Assembly (NCBI RefSeq): GCF_900090305.1 | Contig: NZ_LT607751.1 | Location: 2,542,001-2,606,000, forward strand | Source of the DNA: Micromonospora siamensis | GTDB lineage: Bacteria > Actinomycetota > Actinomycetes > Mycobacteriales > Micromonosporaceae | Direction: 5' to 3' | DNA: 64,000 nt | In this document: in pieces, positions 1-12,005 of the stretch | Layout of the letters: every line of letters begins with the position of its first letter | How positions within the stretch are numbered: position 1 is the first letter of the stretch | The notes under the pieces: generated by a model | What the model saw: the letters and a program-made list of their open reading frames with translations, nothing else | The model's database searches: none | What the model was told of the DNA's origin: nothing | Translations under genes and position numbers: made by a program

Positions 1-2913
<2,913 letters not shown>

Positions 2914-2928
2914 CGGCCCTCCTTTCGT

Positions 2929-2975
2929 GATCTTGGACAGTTTCCGTTCACTGCGAACGGAAACTGTCCAAGATC
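2929..2975. terminator. Hairpin terminator after the GH9 gene
   Basis: A perfect 21-bp inverted repeat (2929-2949 with 2955-2975) with a 5-nt ACTGC loop lies 15 nt after the GH9 stop. There is no clear T-tract, as is common for high-GC actinobacterial terminators. Confidence 0.75.
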
Positions 2976-3245
2976 CAGGAAATCACGGGGTAGCGGCGGT
3001 GGTTGGCGGCTGGGATCCTGCGTCGGCGTGTTCGCGCGCGGGCAGCAGGCGCACCGGCAAGCCGGCAAGCCGGCGTCCCGCGTCAACCGCCCGGCTCCTG
3101 CACGCCTCGGCGGGTGGACGCGTGTGTGGATGGCGCCTGCGGGCCGGTGCCCATGCAGGCGGGCGCGGCGTGCGGGCGTGCGCGGGCGGGTGCGGGTGGC
3201 GCGGCGGGGTGGACAGGTGTGCCAGTGAGTCGATGGGGAGGAACG

Positions 3246-4667
3246 GTGGGGGACGGAGCGCGTCGGTGGCGGCGCCGGGTCGGGGTGGCCGGCCTGGTCG
3301 TCGCGGTGCTCGCCGCCGTGGCGGTGCCGGTGGTGGCCGGATGGGTCGGCGCACGACCGGGCGACCGGGTCGACGAGGTGCCCGGCCGGATCGGGCTGCC
3401 GTACATGTGGCAGGCGACCGTGGACCGTGATCCCCCCGGCCCGGCCGCGCTGCTGGTGGCCGGTGACGGCCTGGGGCTGCGCGGGATCGACCTGCTCGAC
3501 CACGAGGGCAAGGTCGCGGTCATCGGCCGGGACGGCCGCTACCGGATGCTGCTCTACGGCGGCGCGGAGAGCAGCGCCGGGGAGGACGTGCAGCTCTCCC
3601 CGGACGGCCGCTACGTCGCCGACGCCCTCGGCGACGGCTGGCTGGAGACCACCGACCTGACCGACGGCTCCCGCCGGGCGTACGACGGGCCGGCGGACGG
3701 CAGCGGTGGCCTCCCGGTGACCTGGGCACCCGACGGCCGGTCGATCGTGGCGCTGGACAACCGCTACGAGCCGGTCCTCGGCCGGGACGCCGACGGGCAG
3801 GACATCTACCTCATCCGTCTGGTCCTGCTCGACCTGGACAGCGGGGCGACCCGGGTGCTGGCCGAGGAGCGCAGCGACCGGTGGACGGTACGGACCGCGT
3901 CGCTGGCCGCGTTCACCCCGGACGGCTCCCGGCTGCTCACCACCGTCGGCGACACGGTGAGCCTGCGCGACCGGACCGGGCGGGCGCTCTGGTCCCGCCG
4001 GCTCGGGCCGCGCCGGGTGCTCGCCGGCAGCGGGGCCGTCAGCCCGGACGGCACCCGGGTGGCCACCGTCGAGCTGGACGGTTGCCGCACCGGGTGCAGC
4101 GCCCGCGAACTGGGTGCCCGCACCTGGCGGTTCGGTTGGCTGGACACCGCCACCGGGCGGGACACCACGGGCCCGGCCCTGCCCCCGGTACGCGGCCAGG
4201 CCGTCCGCGCGCTCGGCTGGCGCACCGGCACCGACCTGGTGGCGCTCCGGTACGAGCCGAACCCGCACGACGGGATGCACACCGTCTACTGGAACGACAC
4301 CGGCTGGTGGGAGACCGGCCACGTGCAGTTGCTGGCGCTGCGCCCCGACGGCGGCACCGATCTGCTGCTCGACCCGCCCGCCGAGGTCTGCGCGCTGGAC
4401 GTGCCCCGGGACCTGCTCACCGCCGGCCGGTTCGGGGGGCCCGCGGTCCGCGCCCGGCCGTTCCCGGCCCGCCCGATCATCGTCATCGGCGTCCTGCCGC
4501 TCCTGCTCCCGCTGGCCGCCGCGGCGCTGGTGCTGCTGCTGTGGCGACGTCGCCGTCGTGCCGGCCCGGTGCCCGGGCCGGCGGCGGTGCCGGCCTGGCA
4601 GCTCCCGGTCGGCGCGGTTCCGGCGCGCCGCCGGACGCCACCGGATCCGCCCTGGCCGACCGCGTAG
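3246..4667 (+). CDS. Membrane-anchored WD40/TolB-like beta-propeller protein
   Basis: Unknown function. The protein has a basic N-terminus, one transmembrane helix (about residues 14-37) and a long domain with repeated PDGR/SPDG blades (QLSPDGRYVADAL, WAPDGRSIVALD, TPDGSRLLT, SPDGTRVATVE), which suggests a PD40/WD40-like propeller. A second hydrophobic helix (about 416-440) and an Arg-rich, Pro-rich cytoplasmic tail follow. The propeller therefore probably lies outside the membrane between two anchors. I chose GTG 3246 because GGGGAGGAACG directly precedes it. The frame is open further upstream to 3003, but that stretch has low-complexity composition and no Shine-Dalgarno site. Confidence 0.75.
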   Translation: MGDGARRWRRRVGVAGLVVAVLAAVAVPVVAGWVGARPGDRVDEVPGRIGLPYMWQATVDRDPPGPAALLVAGDGLGLRGIDLLDHEGKVAVIGRDGRYRMLLYGGAESSAGEDVQLSPDGRYVADALGDGWLETTDLTDGSRRAYDGPADGSGGLPVTWAPDGRSIVALDNRYEPVLGRDADGQDIYLIRLVLLDLDSGATRVLAEERSDRWTVRTASLAAFTPDGSRLLTTVGDTVSLRDRTGRALWSRRLGPRRVLAGSGAVSPDGTRVATVELDGCRTGCSARELGARTWRFGWLDTATGRDTTGPALPPVRGQAVRALGWRTGTDLVALRYEPNPHDGMHTVYWNDTGWWETGHVQLLALRPDGGTDLLLDPPAEVCALDVPRDLLTAGRFGGPAVRARPFPARPIIVIGVLPLLLPLAAAALVLLLWRRRRRAGPVPGPAAVPAWQLPVGAVPARRRTPPDPPWPTA

Positions 4668-4696
4668 CCCGGACCCGCCCCGGCCGAGGGCGTGGA

Positions 4697-4761
4697 CCGG
4701 ACCAGTCGCCGGAAGCCGGCCGACCAGGAGAGCCGGACCGGTCGCCGGAAGCCGGCCGACC
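4697..4761. repeat. Two near-identical 29-bp units, 36-bp period
   Basis: CCGGACCRGTCGCCGGAAGC and the following CGGCCGACC occur at 4697-4725 and again at 4733-4761, in the gap between the propeller gene and the DUF488 gene. A third, degenerate copy may follow. Function unknown; possibly just GC-rich expansion. Confidence 0.6.
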
Positions 4762-4852
4762 GTCGAACCGGGCCGGTCGGCGGAGCCGAAGCGACCTGAG
4801 AAGCCCGGCCCGGCGGCGGGTGGGGAAGGCGGATCCGGGGCAAGCTGGCCTG

Positions 4853-5383
4853 GTGGAACCGGAACTGCTGACCGTCGGGCACGGCGCCGCCGACCGGGAG
4901 CGGCTGGGTGAGCTGCTGGCCGGCGCGGGCGTCGCCCTGGTGGTGGACGTCCGCCGGTACCCGGCCAGCCGCACCAACCCGGACGTCCGGCGGGAGGCGC
5001 TGCGGGAGTGGCTGCCCGAGCGGGGCATCGACTACCGCTGGGAGCCGCGCCTCGGCGGCCGGCGACACGTCCCGGCCGGCGAACCGGAGCCGGACACCTG
5101 GTGGACGGTGGCGGCCTTCCGGGCGTACGCCGCGTACACCCGTACCGCCGACTTCGGCGCGGCCCTCGACGAGGTCCTGGCCGACGTGGCCCGCCGGACC
5201 ACGACGGTGATGTGCAGCGAGAGCGTCTGGTGGCGCTGCCACCGGCGGCTGATCGCCGACGTGGCGGTGCTCGGTCGCGGCGTCGGGGTGCGGCACCTGA
5301 TGCCCGACGGGCGGCTCACCCCGCACCGGCCGGCCGAGGGCGCCCACCGCCGCCCCGACGGCCACCTGATCTGGGCCGGCTGA
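4853..5383 (+). CDS. DUF488 family protein
   Basis: A 176-residue protein of the DUF488 family, whose biochemical role is unresolved. The family signature is clear: an N-terminal LTVGHG strand, VDVRRYPASRTNPDV, GIDYRWEPRLGGRR, and a C-terminal TTVMCSESVWWRCHRRLIA block with conserved Cys and His. The GTG start at 4853 gives a normal family length. CAAGCT followed by exactly 6 nt precedes the GTG, which fits a leaderless transcript rather than a Shine-Dalgarno start. Confidence 0.85.
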   Translation: MEPELLTVGHGAADRERLGELLAGAGVALVVDVRRYPASRTNPDVRREALREWLPERGIDYRWEPRLGGRRHVPAGEPEPDTWWTVAAFRAYAAYTRTADFGAALDEVLADVARRTTTVMCSESVWWRCHRRLIADVAVLGRGVGVRHLMPDGRLTPHRPAEGAHRRPDGHLIWAG

Positions 5384-5414
5384 ATACCGGTGGTCGCCGA
5401 CCGGCCTGCGGGAC

Positions 5415-5426
5415 TAGCCTCCCGGC
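5415..5426 (+). promoter_or_regulatory. -10 box of a leaderless promoter
   Basis: TAGCCT (5415-5420) is followed by 6 nt and then the ATG at 5427. This is the spacing expected when transcription starts at the initiation codon, and no ribosome binding site is present. Confidence 0.5.
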
Positions 5427-5951
5427 ATGGCTGAGTTGATCACCCCGACCACCCGTCTGCACCGCTCCTGGCTCGCCGCCCGCGACGACTGGGGGCGCGG
5501 GGTCCACCAGGACGGCAGCGGGCTGCAGCCGACCGACGACGTCGACTCCCCGGAGGGGTTCGCGGACTGGGTGGGCCGGCTGCGCGCCGGCGACGACGAG
5601 TCCCGGCTGCCCGACGGCTGGGTGCCGGCGCTCCACTGGTGGATCGTCGAGGGGGACGAGGTGCTCGGCGCCATCGCGCTGCGGCTGCGGCTCAACGACT
5701 TCCTCCGCAACGCCGGCGGCCACATCGGCTACGGCGTACGACCCTCGGCCCGGCGTCGTGGCCTGGCCACCTTCGCGCTCGGCGCGGTCCTCGCCGAAGC
5801 CGCCCGCCGGGACATCGACCCGGTCCTGGTCACCTGCGACGACGACAACACCGCGTCGGCGCGGACCATCGAACGGCACGGCGGGGTGCTGGAGGACGTC
5901 CGGGACACCGAGCTGGGCCGGCTGCGGCGCTACTGGATCGCCACCGGCTGA
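5427..5951 (+). CDS. GNAT family N-acetyltransferase
   Basis: A 174-residue GNAT protein of unknown substrate. Acetyl-CoA-binding motif A is visible in IGYGVRPSARRRGLATFAL (about residues 99-117), followed by motif B-type helices with ARTIERHGGVLED. The length is normal for a single-domain GNAT. The start is set by a leaderless -10 box. The gene converges on another GNAT gene, with only 1 nt between the two stops. Confidence 0.88.
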   Translation: MAELITPTTRLHRSWLAARDDWGRGVHQDGSGLQPTDDVDSPEGFADWVGRLRAGDDESRLPDGWVPALHWWIVEGDEVLGAIALRLRLNDFLRNAGGHIGYGVRPSARRRGLATFALGAVLAEAARRDIDPVLVTCDDDNTASARTIERHGGVLEDVRDTELGRLRRYWIATG

Positions 5952-5952
5952 G

Positions 5953-6459
5953 TTAGTCGGCCAGCTCGTCGGCGAGCAGGTCCATCAGCACGCCGTCGTG
6001 CCAGCGCCCGTCGGCGCCCCGCTCGTAGCGCCGCAGGATGCCGACCGGCCGGAACCCGACCTTCGCGTACGCGCGGATGGCCGCCGTGTTCGCCGCCGCC
6101 GGGTCGATGGTGATCCGGTGGTGGCCGTGGGAGTCGATCAGGTGCCGGGCCAGGGTGCGGATCGCGTCGCCGCCCAGGCCCCGGCCGCGTACCTCGGGGT
6201 CGAGGAAGAGGTCGAGGCTGGCGTGCCGGTAGTCCGGGTCGGACTCCTCGTACCACTGGATGGCGCCGACCACCCGGCCGTCGTGCTCGACGGCGTACAC
6301 GGTCAGCTCGTCGTCGTCGAGGTCGGCGCGGACCGTGCCGGCCAGGTCGTCGTCGCCGCGCCACCAGCGGCGCACCTCAGGATGGGCCCGGATGGCGGCC
6401 AGGGCGGCCACGTCGTCGTCCGTCGCCGGACGTAGGGTGACCGACCGCCCGCGCAGCAT
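5953..6459 (-). CDS. GNAT acetyltransferase, AAC(6')-like
   Basis: A 168-residue GNAT protein resembling the aminoglycoside 6'-N-acetyltransferase subgroup. Visible motifs are GAIQWYEESDPDYRHASLDL, the acetyl-CoA loop VRGRGLGGDA, and the conserved AANTAAIRAYAKVGFRPVG helix. Many chromosomal homologues are not resistance enzymes, so the substrate stays open. It lies 6 nt downstream of bsaP on the same strand and is probably the last gene of a bioB-bsaP-GNAT transcript. Confidence 0.85.
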   Translation of the reverse strand: MLRGRSVTLRPATDDDVAALAAIRAHPEVRRWWRGDDDLAGTVRADLDDDELTVYAVEHDGRVVGAIQWYEESDPDYRHASLDLFLDPEVRGRGLGGDAIRTLARHLIDSHGHHRITIDPAAANTAAIRAYAKVGFRPVGILRRYERGADGRWHDGVLMDLLADELAD

Positions 6460-6465
6460 CGCCGG

Positions 6466-6675
6466 TCAGCCCTCGGTCTCGCCGTGCTCGACGCAGACCG
6501 CCGACCAGCCCACCGGCAGCACCTGCACCTTCATCCGGCGGCGGCAGTGCGCGCAGTAGCGCGGCGGCTCCAGCGCCCGGGCCGCGGCGCAGGCGGTGTG
6601 CGCGCCGGTCGCCGCGGCCTCGCCGCAGCGGTCGCACCAGGGTACGACCGCTGCCGGCTGGGAAAGTTCCGTCAC
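6466..6675 (-). CDS. bsaP: Biotin synthase auxiliary protein BsaP
   Basis: A 69-residue protein with a CDRC pair near the N-terminus, a single Cys in between, and a CAHC pair (about residues 41-44), all likely metal ligands. Its place just downstream of bioB (10-nt gap) and its composition match the small auxiliary protein that mycobacterial BioB needs to turn dethiobiotin into biotin. That role is known from mycobacteria and is inferred here from synteny and motif. Translation is probably coupled to bioB. Confidence 0.8.
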   Translation of the reverse strand: MTELSQPAAVVPWCDRCGEAAATGAHTACAAARALEPPRYCAHCRRRMKVQVLPVGWSAVCVEHGETEG

Positions 6676-6685
6676 TGCTCGGCCC

Positions 6686-7681
6686 TCACAGGGTGGCGGA
6701 GAGCGCCTTGACCGGCATCTTCAGGTCGTCCAGCAACTCCAGGTCGGCGGTTGCCGGCCGACCCAGGGTGGTCAGGTAGTTGCCGACGATGACGGCGTTG
6801 ATGCCGCCGAGCAGGCCGTCGCGGGTGCCCAGGTCGCCCAGGGTCAGCTCCCGGCCGCCCGCGTAGCGCAGGATCGTGCGCGGCATGGCCAGCCGGAACG
6901 CGGCGATGGCCCGCAGCGCGTCCTTGCCCTCGACCACCGGCCGGTCACCCAGCGGGGTGCCCGGGCGGGGGTTGAGGAAGTTCAGCGGGACCTCGTGCGG
7001 GTCCAGTTCGGCGAGCTGCGCGGCGAACTCGGCCCGCTGCTCCAGCGTCTCGCCGAGGCCGAGGATGCCGCCGCAGCAGACCTCCATGCCGGACTCGCGG
7101 ACCATCCGCAGGGTCTCCCAGCGCTCCTCGAAGGAGTGCGTGGTGACGACGTTCGGGAAGTAGGAGCGGCAGGTCTCCAGGTTGTGGTTGTAGCGGTGCA
7201 CACCCATCTCGACCAGCTCGTCGACCTGCTCCTGGTTGAGCATGCCGAGCGACGCGGCGACCTGGATGTCGACCTCCGCCTTGATGGCGGCCACACCCTC
7301 GCGCATCTGCTTCATCAGCCGGGCGTCCGGGCCACGGACCGCCGCCACGATGCAGAACTCGGTGGCACCGGTCTTCGCGGTCTGCCGGGCCGCCTCCACC
7401 AGGTTGGGGATGTCCAGCCAGACCGAGCGGACCGGCGAGGTGAACAGCCCCGACTGGGAGCAGAAGTGGCAGTCCTCCGGGCAGCCGCCGGTCTTCAGCG
7501 AGACGATGCCCTCGACCTCCACCTCCGGGCCGCACCAGCGCATCCGCACCTCGTGGGCGAGCTGGAGGGCGGCGGGAAGGTGCTCGTCGGGCAGGTTCAG
7601 CACGGCGAGGATGTCGGCCTCGTCGAGGCCGACGCCGTTCTCCAGCACCTGGGTGCGGGCGCGGTCGAGGATCTCTGGCAT
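6686..7681 (-). CDS. bioB: Biotin synthase (radical SAM)
   Basis: A 331-residue radical SAM enzyme inserting sulfur into dethiobiotin, the last step of biotin synthesis. The SAM-cluster motif CPEDCHFC (CxxxCxxC) lies in [16 protein letters not shown], and the BioB landmarks [20 protein letters not shown] and [11 protein letters not shown] are all present. The ATG at 7681 gives normal family length. The gene diverges from bioF across a short promoter region. TAGGGT at 7694-7689 sits 7 nt before the ATG, so the transcript may be leaderless. Confidence 0.97.
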   Translation of the reverse strand: MPEILDRARTQVLENGVGLDEADILAVLNLPDEHLPAALQLAHEVRMRWCGPEVEVEGIVSLKTGGCPEDCHFCSQSGLFTSPVRSVWLDIPNLVEAARQTAKTGATEFCIVAAVRGPDARLMKQMREGVAAIKAEVDIQVAASLGMLNQEQVDELVEMGVHRYNHNLETCRSYFPNVVTTHSFEERWETLRMVRESGMEVCCGGILGLGETLEQRAEFAAQLAELDPHEVPLNFLNPRPGTPLGDRPVVEGKDALRAIAAFRLAMPRTILRYAGGRELTLGDLGTRDGLLGGINAVIVGNYLTTLGRPATADLELLDDLKMPVKALSATL

Positions 7682-7834
7682 GGCTCGTACCCTACAAGGC
7701 CCGCCGACCGGCGGGAACGGCCTCCGGGCCCGGCGTCGGTGCGCCGGGCGGGTGCGGCCCGCGCCACGCCGGTCACCGGCGGGCCGGGTGGTAACTTCGC
7801 CCCTCGGAAGCGGGCGGCGGAGGAGGGCGACGGC
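7682..7834. promoter_or_regulatory. Divergent bioB / bioF promoter region
   Basis: A 153-bp gap between divergent biotin genes. For bioB, TAGGGT (7694-7689, minus strand) lies 7 nt before the ATG. For bioF, TAACTT (7792-7797) could be a -10 box about 38 nt before the ATG, with AGGAGG acting as ribosome binding site. I saw no clear palindrome of a BirA or BioQ type. Confidence 0.45.
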
Positions 7835-8971
7835 ATGGCGGACTGGCTGGCGGCGCTGGACCGCCGCGCCGACCTGCGGGCCAAGGCGGGACTCACCCGC
7901 CGGCTGCGGCCCCGGGCCGCCGGCGACCCGGTGGTCGACCTGGCCGGCAACGACTACCTCGGCCTGGCCACCCACCCGGAGGTCACCGCCGCCGCCGCGC
8001 GGGCGCTGTCCGCGTACGGACTGGGGGCCACCGGCTCCCGGCTGGTCCGCGGTTCCACCGACGCCCACCACGCGCTGGAGGACGCGCTGGCCGACTGGCT
8101 CGGCACGGCCGGTGCGCTGGTCTTCTCCTCCGGCTACCTGGCCAACCTGGCGGCCGTGCGGGCCGTGGTGCAGCCGCGCACCCTGCTGGTCTCCGACGCC
8201 CACAACCACGCCTCGCTGATCGACGGCTGCCGGATCTCCGGTGCCGAGACCGTTGTCACCGCGCACGCCGACGTCGCCGCGGTGGCCGCCGCGCTGGCCG
8301 CCAACCCGGGCCGGCCCGCCGTGGTGGTGACCGAGTCGGTCTTCTCCGTCGACGGCGACCTGGCCCCGCTGGCCGAGCTGCACGCGGTCGCCCGGGCGCA
8401 CGGCGCGCTGCTGCTGGTCGACGACGCGCACGGGCTCGGGGTGGTCGGCCCCGAGGGCGCCGGCGGGGTGGCCGCCGCCGGGCTGGCCGGGCAGCCGGAC
8501 GTGGTGCTCACCGCCACCCTGTCCAAGGCGCTCGGCGGGGCCGGTGGGGTGGTCGCCGGCCCGGCGCCGTTCGTCCGCCACCTGATCGAGACCGGTCGTA
8601 CGTTCATCTTCGACACCGCCCCGCCGCCGGCCGTGGTGGCCGGCGTGCACGCCGCCGTCGGGTTGGCCCGGGCCGGCGGGGAGCTGCGTGCGGAGCTGGC
8701 CGAGCGGGCCGCGCTCGCGGTGCGCCGGCTGCGCGCCGCCCGGCTGACCGTCTCCGACCCGGACGGGGCGGTGGTGTCGGTGACCGCGCCCGGCCCGGAG
8801 GCCGCCACCGCCTGGGCCGCGGACTGCCGCGACCGGGGCGTCGCCGTGGGCTGCTTCCGGCCGCCGTCCACCCCGGACAGCCGGTCCCGGCTGCGGCTGA
8901 CCATCAGCGCCGGAGTGCCCCGGGCGGACTTCGAACGGGCTCTGGACGTCATCGTGGAGTGTGCCCCGTGA
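7835..8971 (+). CDS. bioF: 8-amino-7-oxononanoate synthase
   Basis: A PLP enzyme joining pimeloyl thioester and alanine to form 8-amino-7-oxononanoate (biotin pathway). The 378-residue protein shows [33 protein letters not shown], the PLP-contact [11 protein letters not shown] and the PLP-lysine segment [10 protein letters not shown]. The ATG at 7835 has GGAGGAGGG 7 nt upstream. The stop lies 10 nt before bioD, so bioF and bioD form an operon. No bioA is seen in the window. Confidence 0.95.
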   Translation: MADWLAALDRRADLRAKAGLTRRLRPRAAGDPVVDLAGNDYLGLATHPEVTAAAARALSAYGLGATGSRLVRGSTDAHHALEDALADWLGTAGALVFSSGYLANLAAVRAVVQPRTLLVSDAHNHASLIDGCRISGAETVVTAHADVAAVAAALAANPGRPAVVVTESVFSVDGDLAPLAELHAVARAHGALLLVDDAHGLGVVGPEGAGGVAAAGLAGQPDVVLTATLSKALGGAGGVVAGPAPFVRHLIETGRTFIFDTAPPPAVVAGVHAAVGLARAGGELRAELAERAALAVRRLRAARLTVSDPDGAVVSVTAPGPEAATAWAADCRDRGVAVGCFRPPSTPDSRSRLRLTISAGVPRADFERALDVIVECAP

Positions 8972-8981
8972 GGTTTGCGCA

Positions 8982-9707
8982 GTGAGTGGATGGCAGGGGC
9001 CGGTGCTGGTCACCGGCACCGACACCGAGGTCGGCAAGACCGTGGTCACCGCGGCGATCGCGGCGGCGGCGCAGGCCGCCGGCCTCCGGGTCGCCGTGAT
9101 CAAACCCGGTCAGACGGGTACGGCCACCGGTGATCCCGGTGACGTGGACTCGGTGACCCGGCTGGCCGCCCCGTCGACCGGCCGGACCCTGGCCAGCTAC
9201 CCGGACCCGCTCGCCCCGCTGGCCGCGGCCCGGGTGGCACAGCTGGAGCCGCTGGAGCTGTACACCGCCGTCGACGCGATCCGCGAGGAGGCGGAGAAGC
9301 ACGACCTGGTCCTGGTCGAGGGGGCCGGCGGGCTGCTCGTACCGATGGGGCTGCGTCCCTCGGGGGAGCCGTGGACGGTGGCCGACCTGGCCGTGTCGCT
9401 CGGTACGCCGGCGGTGGTGGTGGCCCGGGCGGGCCTGGGCACGCTGAACCACACGGCGCTGACCCTGGAGGCGCTGGAGCGCCGCGGCGTCCCGGCCGGC
9501 GTGGTGATCGGCGCCTGGCCGGCCGAGCCGGAGCTGGTGCACTGGACGAACCTGACCGACCTGGTGCCGAACCTGCTCGGCGCGGTGCCGATGGGCGCCG
9601 GCGCGCTGGACCCGGGGGTGTTCCGCCGGTCCGCGCCCGGCTGGCTCACCCCGGACCTGTACGGGGTGCTCGACGACTGGCGGGCCTGGGCCGAGGAGAT
9701 CAGCTGA
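8982..9707 (+). CDS. bioD: Dethiobiotin synthetase
   Basis: ATP-dependent carboxylase that closes the ureido ring of dethiobiotin. The 241-residue protein begins with [13 protein letters not shown], the BioD P-loop. VIKPGQTG and [12 protein letters not shown] are further family blocks. I chose GTG 8982 because GTGAGGT lies 7 nt upstream. GTG 8961 is an alternative that would overlap the end of bioF. Confidence 0.94.
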   Translation: MSGWQGPVLVTGTDTEVGKTVVTAAIAAAAQAAGLRVAVIKPGQTGTATGDPGDVDSVTRLAAPSTGRTLASYPDPLAPLAAARVAQLEPLELYTAVDAIREEAEKHDLVLVEGAGGLLVPMGLRPSGEPWTVADLAVSLGTPAVVVARAGLGTLNHTALTLEALERRGVPAGVVIGAWPAEPELVHWTNLTDLVPNLLGAVPMGAGALDPGVFRRSAPGWLTPDLYGVLDDWRAWAEEIS

Positions 9708-9752
9708 CTTTCGTCAGTGCCGGCGCCGGTCGGGCGTCGGTAGCCTGACGCG

Positions 9753-11324
9753 GTGCGGCGCTGGCGGGACGGACGAATCGGGCGATCGTTGCCCGACGTG
9801 CTGCTCTGGGCGGCGCTGGCCGCCCCGGTGGCGTACGCCCGGCTCACCCCGCCGTACGAGCCGTACGTCGCGGCGTTGCTGCTCGGCTCGCTGGTGCTGC
9901 TCGCCGCCGCCGTGGCCGTGGGCCGGCGGGCGCCGCTGGCGTCGGTGGTGCTGGCGCTGGCCGGTTCGGCGGTCGACGGCAACTTCGTCTTCGCCCTGCT
10001 GGCGTTCGCCTACCTGGCCGGCCGGCGGGGGGCCCGGACGGCCCCCGCGGTGGCGCTCTTCGTGGTGGTGGCCGCCGCCGGGACGGTGCTGCACCTGGCG
10101 GTGCTGGGCACCGGCATGGCGACCTGGTTCCTGCTGAGCTGCGTGCTGCTCGGCGCGGGGGTGTTCCCCTGGCTGGTGGGCCGGTACAACCGGCAGCGGC
10201 ACGACCTGGTGGTGGCCGGCTGGGAGCACGCCGAGGCGCTGGAACGGGAGCAGCGGGGCGTCGCCGAGCGGGTCCGGCTGCGGGAGCGGGCGCGGATCGC
10301 CCAGGACATGCACGACACCCTGGGCCACGAGTTGAGCCTGATCGCGTTGCGCGCGGCGGCGCTGGAGCTGGCCGACGACCTGCACCCCCGCCACCGGGCG
10401 GCGGCCGGGGAGCTGCGGGCCAGCGTGGCCGGGGCGACCGAGCGGCTGCACCGGATCATCGGCGTGCTGCGGGAGGCCGCCGACCCGGTCGCCACCCGGC
10501 CGGCCGGGGCGGACCTGGCGGAGCTGGTGGACGGCGCCCGGGAGGCCGGCATGGCGGTCACCCTGCGGGTCGCGCCCGACGCGGCCGGCCTGCCGGCGGT
10601 CACCGGCCAGACCGTCGGGCGGGTGGTCCGCGAGGCCCTCACCAACGCCGCCCGCTACGCCCCGGGCGCCGCGGTGACGGTCGCCGTGGACGGTGGGCCG
10701 GACGGGTTCCGGGTACGGGTGGACAACGCGGCGCCGCCGGACGGGCCGCTGCCCGGGCCGCCGTCGCACGGCTCGGGACTGGTGGCCCTCGCCGAGCGGG
10801 TCCGGCTGACCGGCGGGGCGTTCACCGCCGGCCCGACCGATGTCGGCGGCTTCGTGGTCGACGCCCACCTGCCGGCGGAGTTCGCCGTCGGCGCCGGTAC
10901 GCCGGCCGGCGGGGCGACCGGGCGGGCCGCCGAGCCGGCGCGGGCCGACCCGGCGGGTGGCCCGTCGACCGCGCCGGGTCAGCGGATGCGCGACGCCCGG
11001 CGTGGGGCGCGGCGCAGCCTGCTGGTGGCGCTCGCCGCGCCGCCCGCCGTGGCGCTGGCGTTGTCGCTGGTCTACTACCCGCTCGCCACCGCCGGCGCGG
11101 AGCTGGACCGCCCGACGTTCGAGCGGATGCGCCCCGGCACGCCCCGTGCCGAGCTGGCCGGCCTGCCCCGGCGGCAGGTCGAGGCGCCGGCCGACGCGCC
11201 GCCCGCCACCGCCGGCACCAGCTGCGAGTACTACACCGACGGCAACTTCCCGCTGGCCCGGCCGGTCTGGCGGCTCTGCTTCGCCGGCGGCCGGCTCGTC
11301 GACAAGGAGCGCTACGACCGATGA
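9753..11324 (+). CDS. Sensor histidine kinase (NarL-type) with extra C-terminal membrane domain
   Basis: A 523-residue kinase. Several N-terminal transmembrane helices span about residues 10-150. A HisKA_3 dimerisation domain follows, with phospho-acceptor His in ARIAQDMHDTLGHELSLIAL, then an HATPase domain (REALTNAARYAPG, HGSGLVALAERV). Unusually, after a linker there is another hydrophobic helix (about 430-452) and a roughly 70-residue tail with two Cys, likely outside the membrane. The GTG start follows TAGCCT plus 6 nt, so it is probably leaderless. The stop overlaps the response regulator ATG (ATGA). Confidence 0.9.
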   Translation: MRRWRDGRIGRSLPDVLLWAALAAPVAYARLTPPYEPYVAALLLGSLVLLAAAVAVGRRAPLASVVLALAGSAVDGNFVFALLAFAYLAGRRGARTAPAVALFVVVAAAGTVLHLAVLGTGMATWFLLSCVLLGAGVFPWLVGRYNRQRHDLVVAGWEHAEALEREQRGVAERVRLRERARIAQDMHDTLGHELSLIALRAAALELADDLHPRHRAAAGELRASVAGATERLHRIIGVLREAADPVATRPAGADLAELVDGAREAGMAVTLRVAPDAAGLPAVTGQTVGRVVREALTNAARYAPGAAVTVAVDGGPDGFRVRVDNAAPPDGPLPGPPSHGSGLVALAERVRLTGGAFTAGPTDVGGFVVDAHLPAEFAVGAGTPAGGATGRAAEPARADPAGGPSTAPGQRMRDARRGARRSLLVALAAPPAVALALSLVYYPLATAGAELDRPTFERMRPGTPRAELAGLPRRQVEAPADAPPATAGTSCEYYTDGNFPLARPVWRLCFAGGRLVDKERYDR

Positions 11325-11977
11325 CCGCGACGATCCGGGTGCTGCTCGCCGACGACGAGGCGCTGGTCCGCGCCGGGGTGCGGGCGATCCTCGCCACCGA
11401 TCCCGGGATCGAGGTGGTCGCCGAGGCCGGTGACGGTGGGCAGGCCGTCGAGCTGGCCCGCGCGCACCGGCCGGACGTCGCGCTGCTGGACATCCGGATG
11501 CCCCGGCTGGACGGGCTGGCCGCCGCCGTGGAGCTGCGCCGGCTGCTGCCCGGCACGGCCACCGTCCTGCTCACCACGTTCGGCGAGGACGAGTACGTGG
11601 CGAGGGCGCTGGGCGCCGGGGCGGCGGGTTTCCTGCTGAAGTCGGGCGATCCGCGGGAGCTGATCGCCGGGGTGCGGGCGGTAGCCGGCGGCGGGGCGTA
11701 CCTGTCGCCCCGGGTGGCGCGGCGGGTGATCGAGCTGACCGGTGAGCGGATGGCTCGGGTGCCGGCCGCCCGGGACCGGACCGCCGGGCTGACCGAGCGG
11801 GAGCGGGAGGTGCTCGGACTGGTCGGCGCCGGCCTGTCCAACGCCGAGATCGGCCGTCGGCTCTTCCTCACCGAGGGCACCGTGAAGAGCTACCTGACCA
11901 GCATCTTCACCCGGCTGGAGGTGCGCAACCGGGTGCAGGCGGCGATCCTGGCGTACGAGGCGGGGCTGACCGGCTGA
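11321..11977 (+). CDS. Response regulator, NarL/LuxR family
   Basis: A 218-residue partner of the upstream kinase. The receiver domain has the acidic pair LLADDEALVRAG, phospho-Asp in VALLDIRMPRLDGL, and Lys in GFLLKSGDP. The LuxR-type HTH is LTEREREVLGLVGAGLSNAE to GTVKSYLTSIFTRLEVRNR. The 4-nt overlap with the kinase gene shows translational coupling. The convergent ABC exporter is a plausible target, but that is inference from position only. Confidence 0.95.
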   Translation: MTATIRVLLADDEALVRAGVRAILATDPGIEVVAEAGDGGQAVELARAHRPDVALLDIRMPRLDGLAAAVELRRLLPGTATVLLTTFGEDEYVARALGAGAAGFLLKSGDPRELIAGVRAVAGGGAYLSPRVARRVIELTGERMARVPAARDRTAGLTEREREVLGLVGAGLSNAEIGRRLFLTEGTVKSYLTSIFTRLEVRNRVQAAILAYEAGLTG

Positions 11978-12005
11978 GCGGCCGGCCCCGCCTCGCGGGC
12001 GAGGG

